DNA from: Thuidium tamariscinum
Taxonomy: Eukaryota; Streptophyta; Bryopsida; Hypnales; Thuidiaceae
Length of the DNA stretch: 64,000 bases
Direction of reading: 5' to 3'
Assembly: GCA_947034885.2 (NCBI GenBank)
Contig: OX344755.2
Location: 25,427,052-25,491,051, forward strand
Numbering within the stretch: the stretch's first letter is position 1; each line of letters begins with the position of its first letter. Below, piece by piece: positions 23,590-33,934 of the stretch. The notes beneath the pieces are model-generated. The model worked only from the letters and a program-made list of their open reading frames with translations. It ran no database searches and had not been told where the DNA came from. Position numbers and translations under genes: made by a program.

Positions 23590-23830
23590 AAATGTACATT
23601 CATATATATTTATATGTATATGAAAGAAAAAAGAAGGAAAGGAAACGAAAGAAAACGGAAAGCAACGAAGTAGCGCAAGAAAGAGAAAAAGGAATACATA
23701 AAATTAGGAAGAACAACAAGAAAATGGAAAAGAACGAAATAGAAAGCTAGGAAGTACGGCAGGAAAGGAAAAAAGCAACACACTGAATTAGAGAAAACAG
23801 AATAAAGAGAATCATCCGTGAAGTAGGGAA
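22291..23830. repeat. polypurine region with TA/TATATACA microsatellites
   Basis: The plus strand is purine-rich (GGGAAGGAAAAAAATAGGG-type words) over much of 22380-23060 and 23610-23830. TA-rich microsatellites at 22649-22671, about 23137-23222 and 23433-23600 are interspersed, with CA/GT runs at about 23110-23140 and 23576-23588. Long open frames here on both strands are low-complexity artefacts. Confidence 0.7.
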
Positions 23831-24949
23831 GCGGAGATTTGAAATGTATTTCATTGGAGTTCGATATATTGCATCCATAGTTTCTTCCATTCCTCAACCC
23901 TTCTTGAATTTCAATGAATTTATAGTGCTTAAAATGAATAGTACTGTCCAATTGGTACACCTCATTTCCCGGAACAATTTCTTATTGTCTAAGGTAGGGT
24001 GGGTGAGGCTCACTTTTATCTAGTTCAAGTGCCACACAAAAGTGTGGTCAGTGGAACACCTAATTCTTCTCTTTCTTTCATACCTCTTTTTTTTTTGGGA
24101 CTGTTCAAGCATTTTTCTCTCTTTAGCTAACATCACTTTCGTACTTGGTTATTTCAAATGAGAGTTTGCAGGTATCATTGTATCGTACAATCCAAAATAA
24201 ATGCATGATCCAAGATGAAATCCTTTGCCAATGAACGTAATGATGACATACATCAAGAGAAGTCCATGTTCAAGTCACTGTAATGGCTAATATACCTGAC
24301 AGATGAGATGAGAACGTAACTATAACCCTATCTTCAAATTGTAAAACCTCTCATGACCATCATGCCCAAAAAAAGAGTTTCTCCATAGGAAGTGAGCCTT
24401 ATTCTCATAGGACTCAAGAAAGGAAGGTATTGAATTCAATAGACCATGTCTGTGAATTTCTGTTACTTACAAGAGGACCGTAACTTGTATTTTAGGTATA
24501 CAACACGTAAATGCATATTCAATAAAAACGCAGCATTATTCAATCAATAATTCACACACGAAGAACACATCTCCACATACACACAAGGAATACTGACATT
24601 TCACATGAAATAATGATAAAGCGCTGACAAGAACCCCTCAGCCGTTTCATGTACGGGTTCTGAAAGAGATATACATTTGCAGTCCTGAAAGCAATCATGG
24701 GACCTATGAGCCCCTTCACAGAGAGGGCACATACGAATGTCTTCACACAGAATGCGAACATGCTTTCAAAAGAAGAAGTAATATGGAATGAGTCCTTCAA
24801 TTTGATGCCAACAGTCTTCAATAACTTAGGAAGAAGTGGACTGCAGAACAGGTAAATTTCAGAATATTACTGGAATCCTGAACCCTGTGTAAGAGCACAA
24901 GAGAAATTCAATGTTACCCAATGCATGTTCTACTCTGCGTAAATGACGT
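23831..24949. other. no gene seen
   Basis: A mixed-composition stretch. A minus-strand frame at 24552-24821 lies downstream of the protease-family remnant and might be more of it, but I could not align it with the family. Confidence 0.4.
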
Positions 24950-25977
24950 CAAACTACGTCAAAGGAAAGAATACAACAGTACAAACAGCGTAGAGCATGA
25001 GTTCCCAAGACCCACCTGCTTCTTCAATAACTGCATCCAAGTGACGATGCAATCTGCATAATGTAGCAGGAGCAATGTATCAATCCTATAGAGCAAACAG
25101 GCATTGCAACCAGTCCGACATGAGAGGACAATTCGTAAATTCCATTCACATCCGTGAATAGGTATAAGCGAAACTTGCGTCCACTGAAACAGTGGTAATG
25201 ACTTTTATTAGAATTGTGAGGCATTGTGGCCACAGCTGAAAGAAAAAACAAATAAAGAATATCTACCAACTACTGCAGTGCACTTAAGAAATCGAAGCGT
25301 AATCCACTATGTACCCACCCCTGCTCTTTGTCTGCATCAACAACATGGTCTCCCTGTGCCGAAAGTAACAAATGTGGAGAGTCGGTAGCCCCAACATCCA
25401 GCTCTTCCTCCGGAAGGCAAGATCCCTTGCTTACAGATAAAACATCTCCTTCTGCTTGTGTGTTGGGCGTCCCCTTCAACGATGTACTGCGATGTTGGAC
25501 TTGGCGTCCAAAGCTTACGAAATCACGAACAGCAGGACTCAGCGGCGGAGTTATCACCGTAGTGGTGCGTGAGAAGCCGAATCCATGTGCCGTTGGAATA
25601 ACGTTGGGCTGAGTCAGAATGTGGAGCTCGCACAACTCCTTCTCCCTTGCAAACTGCCCTGGATTACTAAGAGCACGACGTTTTGAACGGAGGACCACAT
25701 CCTGAGTGCAATATGCATCAAGTCCCTTCAGAAATGTATTTGGACCCGGAGCAGACGCGAACAACTGTAAACTCTCCGGAGACACTAAAACAATCGCTGA
25801 CTGGTCAGTGTGTGCAGCCGTCCCCTCTTCCGGGCAGTCCACAGTGGTGTCCGCGTCATGGGAGGCTATGCATCCAAGTGATTGCACTGCGCGCAGTTGA
25901 GAGCAGCGTAACTCAAGGATGGCCTTCATTGCGGCTTGTTCAGGGCCATGCGGACGTCCGGGCGTCCGCGTCCGCAT
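24950..25977 (-). pseudogene. diverged copy of the Ulp1-gene family segment
   Basis: The minus-strand frame 25977-25270 matches coding exon 5 of the gene at 9.8-15.5 kb. Shared blocks are a QLRAVQSLG-like start, FLKGLDAYC, FAREKELCELH and TTTVITPPLSP. Further down, an acceptor TTATGCAG at 25054-25061 precedes residues RLHRHLDAVIEEAGGS, which align with the start of the catalytic exon of the full gene (RLKAKLDRVVESTGGS). The two loci therefore share protein sequence and an intron boundary. Homology fades before the catalytic His/Cys motifs, and upstream it stops at the edge of a GC-rich patch near 25945. This is a truncated, decayed paralogue. Confidence 0.62.
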
Positions 25978-26300
25978 CCGGACATCCAGCGTCTAGCGTC
26001 CGGCACCCCGCGGACGTCCTATGACATTTGAATTTCCTTATTTAGTGCGCCCGGTAAAATACAGAGGCGGACGGCCGCCCCAACAGCCGGCGTCGGAGGT
26101 CCCATCCGACCGCCTGTCCGCCCTGACCGTTGGCGTTGGAGGTCCCGTCTGCTGCGCCCGTCTCAGCGTCCGCCCCGACCGCCGGCGTTGGAGGTCCCGT
26201 CCGTTGCGCCCGTCTCAGCGTCTGCCCCAACCGCCGGCGTCCGCCATGAAAGCGATCCCGTCAACTCCGACCGACTGCGTCCGCCATGCGTCCGTGATGG
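25945..26300. promoter_or_regulatory. GC-rich GTCCGCC patch with a 52-bp tandem repeat
   Basis: A CpG-dense patch at the 5' edge of the minus-strand protease-family remnant. Its second half contains about three tandem copies of a 52-bp unit recognisable by GCGTTGGAGGTCCCGTC and CGCCCGTCTCAGCGTC. It is either a promoter or an end module of a mobile unit; function is inferred only from recurrence and position. Confidence 0.4.
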
Positions 26301-26650
26301 CGTCCGCATCGACCCTGATGAGAATGTCTGAAAAAAAAATTAAAACTTTTCACCATATAAGGTAACTAGTCAATTTAAGAGCTGAAACTGAATTTTGGGG
26401 AGGGGAAACGTCTTAAAATATTTTCCAGTAAATTGCCTTTGAAAGACAAGTGGAATTGACATCTAACCGAAATTGTTTTATAATTTTTGAAGTTTTGTGG
26501 AATTAGTTATGAATTTTTGAAGTTGAAAGGGCATAGGGCTTTGAAAACGCCCACCCCTGCAATGTACACCCTTTGTACATTGCTGAAGGCTACAAAAAGC
26601 AACATGTACAAGTAGTGAAAGTAGGCGGTTTTAGGCGCATTGAACTTGCA
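26301..26650. other. no gene seen
   Basis: AT-rich spacer between the GC patch and a pair of direct repeats. Confidence 0.45.
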
Positions 26651-26783
26651 ATTGGTGGGGAAATTCATAATTAATTTTTGGAACAATGTACTTGATTACT
26701 TGAACAAGTTAACAAGAAGATCAACAAGTTGGTTTTCCAAAAAAAAAATTAATGATGAAGATTTTGATTTTATAATTCCTTTA
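26651..26783 (+). repeat. direct repeat R2, left copy
   Basis: About 133 bases starting ATTGGTGGGGAAATTCA and containing ACTTGAACAAGTTAACAA. It recurs at 28031-28164 in the same orientation with moderate divergence, an offset of 1380 bases. The spacer has no coding potential. It may be the ends of a degenerate element or a segmental duplication. Confidence 0.6.
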
Positions 26784-28030
26784 GGCATTAATAGTCAGTA
26801 GTCATCAATGATGGCAAATGACCCTATTAAACTGATACTAAAAAAATTAATAATTTTGTTTCTAAATTCAAGAAATTTAAATTTTACTAGTAAAAACATT
26901 GAATATTAAGTAGTATTAAAATAATTTTAAAATAATGATGAAAATAATAAAATAATAATAATCTTGAAAACAACATCTTTATGTGGTTACATTGATTCCA
27001 CATTAACCCCTAATATTTAGGCATAAAAAAAGTGGATGTGCCTTGTTCAACTTTGATTCTAACTTTCAATATAGCCATTTTGGTATTTGACTTAAAATAA
27101 GAAAATGAAGCTTGAAAACTTTTCTTTTTATTTGAACTTAAAATTTTGAAAAATTCCAAGAATTGAAAAATTTATTGCAATTGCAAGTTCTATGTGTTGA
27201 AATCCGTCAAACACAATACATTGTCTTTTTCATTCATATTTATTCGTTTTAAGATCAATCCTTAATTTCAATTGCAATATTCAGTTTTCCATTTAACATT
27301 CATTAATGGTGAAAATTTCAAACTATTCCAATATATAGTATAATTGATATAATTTTCTTAACTTTTTACTTTAAAATTATTACAATAATATGTAGTTTTC
27401 ATCAAGAAATTTGTAGAAAAATAGAATATGTAGAAAGTAGAATTTTACAATAGAATTTCTCTTGATAATGTATAAAATCAAAAATTTAATTTTCTTTAAT
27501 AGCCAAATTTGACTATGAGGTCTTTGTTATTGTAGTTTTTGGTTCAAAATTTTTTAAAGGCAAATTGAAAATTATATATAGTGATCTCCATTTATACTTG
27601 TACCTTTGGAAGAAATTGAAAGTATTTCGGATTTTTTCTGCTAGTTTTCCTATATTTATTTTTAATTTTTGTAAAAAAATGATAACGATTAGAATTTTTC
27701 TCAAAATCAATTGCTCCCATTTTTGGTTCAATTGATACTCAACTATTGTTTCAATCAAATTTTTGTTTCAATTGATTTTGTTATTTTTGTTTCAATTAAA
27801 AATCGGCACAAAATCAATTGAAACCAAAATATAAATTTTATATCGATAAAATTCATAGTTTCTATTCCATTTGGTCAAATATCATCCTTAAGCTAAAATA
27901 AGCATATCTTATTTTGTTCAAACATCAATCTTATATTTTTATTACTTGAAACTATGAATTTTATATCACTATGAGGAAATTCAAATGATTTTGAGAGAAA
28001 TTTTAGTCATCTTTTTAGTTGCAAATATTA
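26784..28030. other. AT-rich spacer between R2 copies, with foldbacks
   Basis: No gene seen. At 27840-27976 a small inverted pair (ATAAAATTCATAGTTTC and its complement) brackets about 85 bases with an inner AATAAGCATATCTTATT hairpin. At 27730-27830 TTTCAATTGATTTTGT and its complement form another. These could be minute foldback elements. Confidence 0.4.
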
Positions 28031-28164
28031 ATTGGTGGGGAAATTCACAATAAAATTTTGGAACAATGTACCCTATTACTTGAACAAGTTAACAAAAAGA
28101 TCGACAAGTTGGTTTTCTTAAAAAAAATTTAATCATGAAGATTTTGATTTTTGACATTCCTTTC
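28031..28164 (+). repeat. direct repeat R2, right copy
   Basis: The second copy of the repeat at 26651-26783, starting ATTGGTGGGGAAATTCAC and ending near TTTTTGACATTCCTTTC. Confidence 0.6.
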
Positions 28165-28767
28165 GGGACAAGTTTTTAGTATTTTGAAGTGCATTTGGGG
28201 CACCAGTCCTTTTGGGGTTAATGGCATTTTCGAATTTTGAATCATGATCTGTCCATGTCATGATTTTATTTAAAATTGCCATAAATTTCTCAGAGCTCCG
28301 CAAAAAGAATTTTGTCATTTGAATTTCATTTGTGAAACGTTTGTACACCTCTGAAAAATATATAACTCTCTTGAAGTTCACCCTAACATACTCAGATTGC
28401 AAGTCAGGGCGCTAATAGGTACTTCTACCTTACTTACTACTTAGACCTTATACATCATGCAAATTGTTACACAACCTTATCAAGTATCTATGTGCACAAC
28501 AACATCTACCAACAATAAATACTATTGATCTCATTCCCCCCCCCATGAATACGTTTGCCTATCAAGTATCAAAGATCAAAAACATTAATAGCTGAAATTT
28601 TCAAATGCTTTCAGTAATTCAAAAAATATAATAGATTTCATTTGGGTTGCCATACATTGGTGCTCCGTATATATACTACGTATTATATATGCCGCAAGTG
28701 TACATTCTCTCTATAACATAGACTACATATCATTCTATACTTACGTATGCTACTATACTATGCCGAT
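28165..28767. other. 3' flank of the kinase-like gene, no gene seen
   Basis: AT-rich sequence downstream (minus-strand sense) of the kinase-like gene. A short word TAGGTACTTCTACCTTAC at 28418-28435 resembles the inverted-repeat end of the MITE at 33579-33932 and might be a remnant of one. Confidence 0.4.
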
Positions 28768-30225
28768 CTATTCATACGAACGCCGAAAGTGTTCATTGGG
28801 AATAGGCCAGTTGAAAGTACTGGTCCAACGATTGATGATGCGTGCCAAACCGCCCGCATTCTCCGGGCCGTCTTTGCAAGGGCGCTCCAAGTACGTACGA
28901 AATGATATTGCCAACGCTTGGTGATCAAATTTGCTCATGCTTGCCGTTTCCATGTTCAACTTGTGGTACTCCTCTGACATGCAATCCCTGTTAATTGCCA
29001 TGGCTATTTTGCATACCGCGTACTCCTCCGTTGCAATGGATAAACTTGGAATTACTTGCACATTTTTGTCTTCTTCGTGCAAATATGCAATCTTCGAGGT
29101 CACCCACCAACGGTTTTGCAAAGCAACATCCATCTCTTGTTTGGATGTGAACACGTACAATGACTTCGGTGGTTCTGTAACGTACGAAGTCATGCCTCAA
29201 TCGCACACTCCAATGTACACGCGTGACTCGTTCGCGGGAAAGTGCAACATAATGTTGTCCAGTGAGATATCATTGTGCAAATATCCTGCATCGTGCATCG
29301 CATGCATGATATGCAACAACGCCCATGCTAGCTCCATACGTTTCTTCCAAAATCGTGCAAGATGATCCGCAGCAATGACATCCGCATCCGTTGGCGAGCT
29401 ATATTGCAAGTGCATACGTATGTTGTCTGGATAAGTTCTATCCAAATGCATCATCTTTCGCAAGGTCCCGCCATTCCACCAATATGCATATCCTTCATTC
29501 CTCCTTGCATGAACTATATAAAACCGTATCACTCCGGGATGGCCAATCCGCACCGCCATGGACTCGTTTTGGTGTTCCGCCTTTGCAAGATGAGGTAGCG
29601 TCTGTTGTACATTAGATAGCTTTGCTGCAAACTCCCAATACTCAGGTATTTCACGGCATCCCCGAATTTGCACCTTCCGAATTGTTGCATACCCACCTTT
29701 AGTCACGACATCATCACAATAAATCACGGTCGCCATGTCTGGAAGTGCTATTAGATGCTTCCTGCCTTCCGTCAATTCAACCATTCCATCATTGGTTTTC
29801 CACCAACCCATAGATCCTCGTTTGTTCCTGGCAGACGCGAATGGAGCACATCGGCCGACAAACAATTCAGCCCTTAGAATGACTTGCTGAAATGCAGCAT
29901 CATGTTCACGGTGATGCTTCCCATACTTCGTTAAGATGGCCTTCGCATTCCACAACGCGTCATGCACCTTATTTTTCAATAATTGCTCAAAGCCACTCTT
30001 ATCCATCTCACTGTGCCATTGTGGAACAGAAACCGCATCCATAAACCGTCGCCACATGTCGTCCTTGAATTTTTTAGGACAGTCTTCATTGTAGCGAACA
30101 TACTTCATCTGCAAGGACATCGTGCTCTCCGATTCGTAGAAGTCCACGATCACTTTAATCATCATATCATTCAATGCTTTAGAGGGCTTGTTTGCTTTTG
30201 TCTCCTCTTTAGATGGACTTGCCAC
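28768..30225 (-). pseudogene. protein-kinase-like gene interrupted by an in-frame TGA
   Basis: The frame 30225-29200 followed by 29193-28768 reads as one protein-kinase-like protein. A GGYATIRKV segment resembles the glycine-rich loop, HPGVIRFY the region before the hinge, and WWNGGTLRKMM the hinge. YLHNDISLDNIML is the catalytic loop (HxD...N with Asp and Asn present). After VYIGVCD comes TGA (29197-29199), then G and the rest of the C-lobe. The stop lies where CDWG would be expected (a DFG equivalent), so TGA probably replaces TGG. About 140 N-terminal residues have no recognised domain. No ATG opens the frame: the first codon here is GTG and an upstream stop is close, so the 5' end may lie in another exon or be lost. 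Kinase fragments like this are often carried by plant transposons. Substrate unknown. Confidence 0.62.
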
Positions 30226-30429
30226 CTCCTCCAGTTTCCTTTTACCCGCCTTCTTTGTTCATCCCATCATGATAAAAATCACGTCAAAACTTCAAAAAAA
30301 AGCAACAAAGGGACCCCAATAATGTCACCCTTGCTTTCCCTAGAGGGGAACCAATGGAGACTTAAGAACTTAAGCCACCAAGCTTTCCACTCTACGCTTG
30401 CAAAATGCAAGGGAGAAAACAAGAGTGAG
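30226..30429 (-). other. leader region of the kinase-like gene
   Basis: About 200 bases between the open frame and the GC patch. In the kinase frame, codons for TKKAGKRKLEEV extend upstream until a TGA. An ATGATGG just before that stop is not in a usable frame. Confidence 0.35.
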
Positions 30430-30745
30430 GGTGGACGGCCTAAACCGCCCCTCTTATACCCTGGTGGACGCCCTAAACCTGTGCGGACGACCCGACGAGG
30501 CGCTGTCCGCCGTCCGATCGATTGGACGGCGCGCACGCATCCATCCGGTCGGGCGTCCGCACGATCTGGCGGACGCGCGATCGGACGGCCGTGGGATCGG
30601 GCATCCGCATGATCGGACGGGCGGATGGATATGCGTCCGCCTCGTCGGACGGCAGCAGTCCGTCCGCCGACGCAATGCACGTCGGAAACACGTTCGCCCG
30701 ATCGGGTGAACGGGAAGTTCGCCGTCCGATCGATCCGACGAATGA
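30430..30745 (-). promoter_or_regulatory. GC-rich GTCCG patch with TATA-like box, upstream of the kinase-like gene
   Basis: A CpG-dense stretch of GTCCG/CGGAC words about 0.2-0.5 kb upstream of the minus-strand kinase-like frame. On the minus strand, GGTATAAGAGGGGCGG at 30445-30460 is a good TATA box followed by a GC box. This arrangement recurs at 61965-61980, AGTATAAAAGGGGCGG. Start would be predicted about 30 bases further down, near 30420-30430. Confidence 0.48.
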
Positions 30746-30780
30746 CCATGATCGGGCGGGTGCCGTCTGCCTAATCCAAT

Positions 30781-31240
30781 GGTCTACTTTGTAGAAGGCC
30801 TTCATTTGAAATTTCACGTGAAGAGGGGCCAAAAAAATATAGAGAGGTTGAAATTTCTTAGAACATTTGTGTTCTATGACAAATTTCCATTTGGAAATTG
30901 AAATTGCCTATTTTTTGTGAGATTCCAAAAAATAGGCTACATTGCAATATTTGGAGTTCTTTGCTAAGTGCCCTATTCATTTGAAATTTCACGTGAAAAG
31001 GGGCCGACAAAAATATGGAGAAGTTGGAATGTCATAGGACATTTATGTTCTATGACTAATTTCCATTCCACATTTGAAATTGTCTAGTTTTGATTTTATT
31101 TCAAAAAATACGCCACGTAGCCATTTTTGGGTCTACTTTGTAAATGGCCTATTCATTTCAAATTTCACGTGAAGACGGGCCAAAAAAAATATGGAGAGGT
31201 TGGAATGTCATAGAACAATTGGAGAAATTGGAATGTCATT
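30781..31240. repeat. tandem repeat, unit about 176 bp, 2.6 copies
   Basis: Units start near 30784, 30959 and 31135, each with CATTTGAAATTTCACGTGAA followed by GGGGCC and TATGGAGA(A/G)GTTGGAATGTC. Offsets between matching points are 175 and 176 bases. Copies differ by about 10-20 per cent. The third is truncated. The array lies just outside the GC patch. Confidence 0.72.
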
Positions 31241-31247
31241 GAATTTT

Positions 31248-31405
31248 GACTACGGATGAGGAATTAGGGCCTCTCTTATTTTATTCTCATAAAAATTCTA
31301 AATAGACATGCTAGAGATCACATAGGGAAAAAAAAACACGTGAAAGTTTCATTCAACCTCTTTGGACTACGGATGAGGAATTAGGGCCTCTCTTATTTTA
31401 TTCTC
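31248..31405. repeat. 41-bp direct duplication, offset 117
   Basis: GACTACGGATGAGGAATTAG and the next 21 bases occur at 31248-31288 and again, identical, at 31365-31405, with 76 bases between. Confidence 0.75.
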
Positions 31406-31933
31406 CTAAACTTAAATAAACTAACATGTAAGTCTTCTATTTCTTTTAACCCCCAAATGACCAAGTACTGCCTTGACAATTTTCACAATTTTCAAAATGG
31501 GTCATCAAAATAATATTAGGTTCAAAGGCATAACAAGCATAACCCCAATCAAGTTTTTAGCTTATTAAATTCTACTTCACAATTCTAAGTTGTTAAAACT
31601 ATGTTTCAAATATATGTTCGAGGAGGCATTGTAACCGAAGTACTAGAAAAGAGGGGAAAACATTCCGATGCAATATTCATATTTAAATAATAACAATAGC
31701 TACACATTGGTTAATTTTAATACTACAGGTCAAAGGTCCCATCCATAGATCCAATATTGTATTCACGCATTTCAAAAATTTGTATTTTCATAAATACTTA
31801 TAGGTTCCTGAGTACCCCTCACCAACATTACAATACCATGCTTGCCACCACCTACGGTACATGGCAGTGGATTACAATCATTACACCGTAGTGCGGACTA
31901 GTCACTACAAGAGTGTAGTCTTTTTGTTGTACT
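31406..31933. other. no gene seen
   Basis: AT-rich 3' flank of the next gene. Nothing recognised. Confidence 0.45.
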
Positions 31934-33004
31934 TCACTCGGAATCTGAGTCGGTATCATCTCTCTGACTATGGCCTACAGAACTAGATCCATACACCCCC
32001 ATATATGGTCCTCCACTGTACACGTCTCCTGCTCCGCTTCCCGTTCCTCCTTGTCCACAGTTCCCGTAATGAGGCCCTCGAAAGGTTGGAGGAGGAACTG
32101 AATCTCCATAGTAGGAGCCTCCTTCATTTGAACGGCCATGGTAAGACCCTCCATGATGCCCATAATTTCCATATGAACCACCTCCACTAGACCTCGAATG
32201 GTATTGGGAGCCTTCTTGGGTAGAAGGAGCATTGTGCGCGGTTCCACGGCTTCCTACGATTTGAGAACGACTTTGCCCACCTCGTGGGTCATGTGTACCA
32301 CGTTCACGTCCATAGTACCCATCGTAACCATATTGTGGACCACGATCTTCTATGCTTCTCCGCATTGCCTCACGCATTTCATGCTCGTATTGAATGTCCT
32401 CTCGAGCTTCTCTACGTTCATACCTCTCTCCACCGGCCACGGGTGCAGTAGCCTCTTCAACATCATCATCATCATCTGGGATGGGCTTGTCTGCATCCGG
32501 CATCACTGTTGCAGGAAATCCAAATTGGCCTCGATTGGACCATTCGGGCATGCAATTGCTTGCATTAGTCCAGCTCGTATAAATGACTGCTTCGTTGCGA
32601 TTGAGAGTCGCCACATCTTTTCCATATATTGTGCGCCAATCAACATCTTTGTGAAGTACAATCTCTGCCCAGACCATGGCCATGTTCGTATAATTCATGA
32701 CATTTGGTTTGGAGTCACGTATACCAGCATTACGCGTCACTTCATCGTATCGGTGAACAAAGTGCCTATTGAGACACGTGGATGTTTGCCCTTCCCAACG
32801 GCAAACTTGTTGCGCTGCACGGTCCGATGCCCACAATTTGGCAATGTGCGTCATTTTCACGTACTTCTTGCACGTAGTGGCGGTCCAAACTTTCTTTGGT
32901 TCACTCTCCCATCCGGGTTCACCAACACACATTGGATCATTCCAATCATCCCAATTTATGCTTTGGGATTTCCCCTTGTTTTTCTTGTTTTCATCACGAA
33001 GCAT
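31934..33004 (-). CDS. unknown protein with a conserved Cys/His domain and a Gly/Tyr-rich tail
   Basis: A 356-codon frame starts at an ATG in a strong context (GCCACCATG). Residues about 22-127 match residues 37-142 of the plus-strand ORF at 37413-37907. Shared motifs are DP, GWE, WT, CKxYVKMxHIxKLW, a C then HFVHRxxEV, NY, MV and VDWxT. Conserved Cys45, His53, Cys77, His81 and His84 have identical spacing in both proteins and could bind zinc; that is inference. After an acidic segment (IPDDDDDVEEA) the last 140 residues are low-complexity and rich in Gly, Tyr, Ser and His, like tails of RNA-binding proteins that phase-separate. The ORF is intact. I do not recognise the family; a myb/trihelix-like DNA-binding fold or a transposon accessory protein are possible. 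Confidence 0.6.
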   Translation of the reverse strand: MLRDENKKNKGKSQSINWDDWNDPMCVGEPGWESEPKKVWTATTCKKYVKMTHIAKLWASDRAAQQVCRWEGQTSTCLNRHFVHRYDEVTRNAGIRDSKPNVMNYTNMAMVWAEIVLHKDVDWRTIYGKDVATLNRNEAVIYTSWTNASNCMPEWSNRGQFGFPATVMPDADKPIPDDDDDVEEATAPVAGGERYERREAREDIQYEHEMREAMRRSIEDRGPQYGYDGYYGRERGTHDPRGGQSRSQIVGSRGTAHNAPSTQEGSQYHSRSSGGGSYGNYGHHGGSYHGRSNEGGSYYGDSVPPPTFRGPHYGNCGQGGTGSGAGDVYSGGPYMGVYGSSSVGHSQRDDTDSDSE

Positions 33005-33274
33005 GGTGGCGTTGACTAAAATGAGAGCAACTGATGACTTCGTTCACACTAATTCCAGCAATAAGAAATCAAAATGCTTCAAAGTTACAGTGTGATGCAG
33101 TTTAGATGAAGTTGTAGTCCCTCAGAGCCTGATCATTACTTCAACTAAAGTTCGTGAAGCATTTTAGTGATGATTAATGAAGCACAACCGTTTGCACACA
33201 ACGTCGGAAGGGGCGCGCAGAGCCACAGATTAAAATCAGGCACTGGATCGTCCACTCCGGAGGGAAACGGTTGT
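33005..33274 (-). other. 5' leader of the 31.9-kb gene
   Basis: About 270 bases between ATG and GC patch, with no further coding signal. Confidence 0.35.
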
Positions 33275-33560
33275 GGCAAAATGAGCCGTCCGCCCCGCTT
33301 CTTATGCTGAGCCGACAGCCGGACCGAGGCGGACGGCCAGATGCTCATCCGACGGCAGAGAGGCGGACGCCAAAATCCAGCGGACAGAAATCGGCGTCCG
33401 CTGGATCGCACGGACATCGGGCGGACTCACCGAGGGACGGACGACGCGGACGGCGCCCGTCGGGGGCGGACGTAGGGACGGACCGACCGACGGGCGGGCG
33501 GGTAGGCGGACAAGCGGACGGGGGCACCGACGGAAGAGCGGACGGAGGGGCGGGGGGTTT
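33275..33560 (-). promoter_or_regulatory. GC-rich GTCCGCC/GGCGGAC patch upstream of the 31.9-kb gene
   Basis: A dense run of GGCGGACG words about 270-560 bases upstream of the ATG. At the gene-proximal edge the minus strand reads CATAAGAAGCGGGGCGGAC (TATA-like at 33301-33306), close in form to the box upstream of the kinase-like gene. A MITE begins 19 bases beyond the far edge. Confidence 0.45.
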
Positions 33561-33578
33561 GAAACCCTCAAAGACCTA

Positions 33579-33932
33579 AGGTAGAAGCACCCATTATAGC
33601 CAAAGTTAGTTAGTTAGCAGTTTCAACATAGTTGGAGGCACCTTTTCCTATAAAGAATATTTTTGTAGTATTGGCAACTGAAAATCATGAATTTTCAAAA
33701 AAAATTAGAATTTTTGGACGAGGCATCTAATTTCTGTGAATTTTCAAAGTAGGACTTAGTAGAGCACCTAAATCAGCACTCCTAGTAAATCTGCCTAGAT
33801 TCTCACACCAAAATCTAAAATAATCAGAACCCACCAAGCACAACTAAAGTTTCAAGGTACTAGTGGGGACACTTTGTAAGAAACTCTAATGTCAAACTAT
33901 GGATACACTAAAAATAATGGGTGCTTCTACCT
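33579..33932. mobile_element. 354-bp MITE with TA target duplication
   Basis: Terminal inverted repeats AGGTAGAAGCACCCATTAT / ATAATGGGTGCTTCTACCT are perfect over 19 bases. The element is flanked by TA on both sides (33577-33578, 33933-33934), as for Tc1/mariner-type (Stowaway-like) elements. No coding capacity. It sits against the GC patch. Confidence 0.75.
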
Positions 33933-33934
33933 TA

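Noticed and set aside
22346-23603. Open frames rich in Tyr, Ile and Phe on both strands
   Set aside because: They are translations of TA microsatellites and polypurine tracts, with peptide composition set by the repeats.
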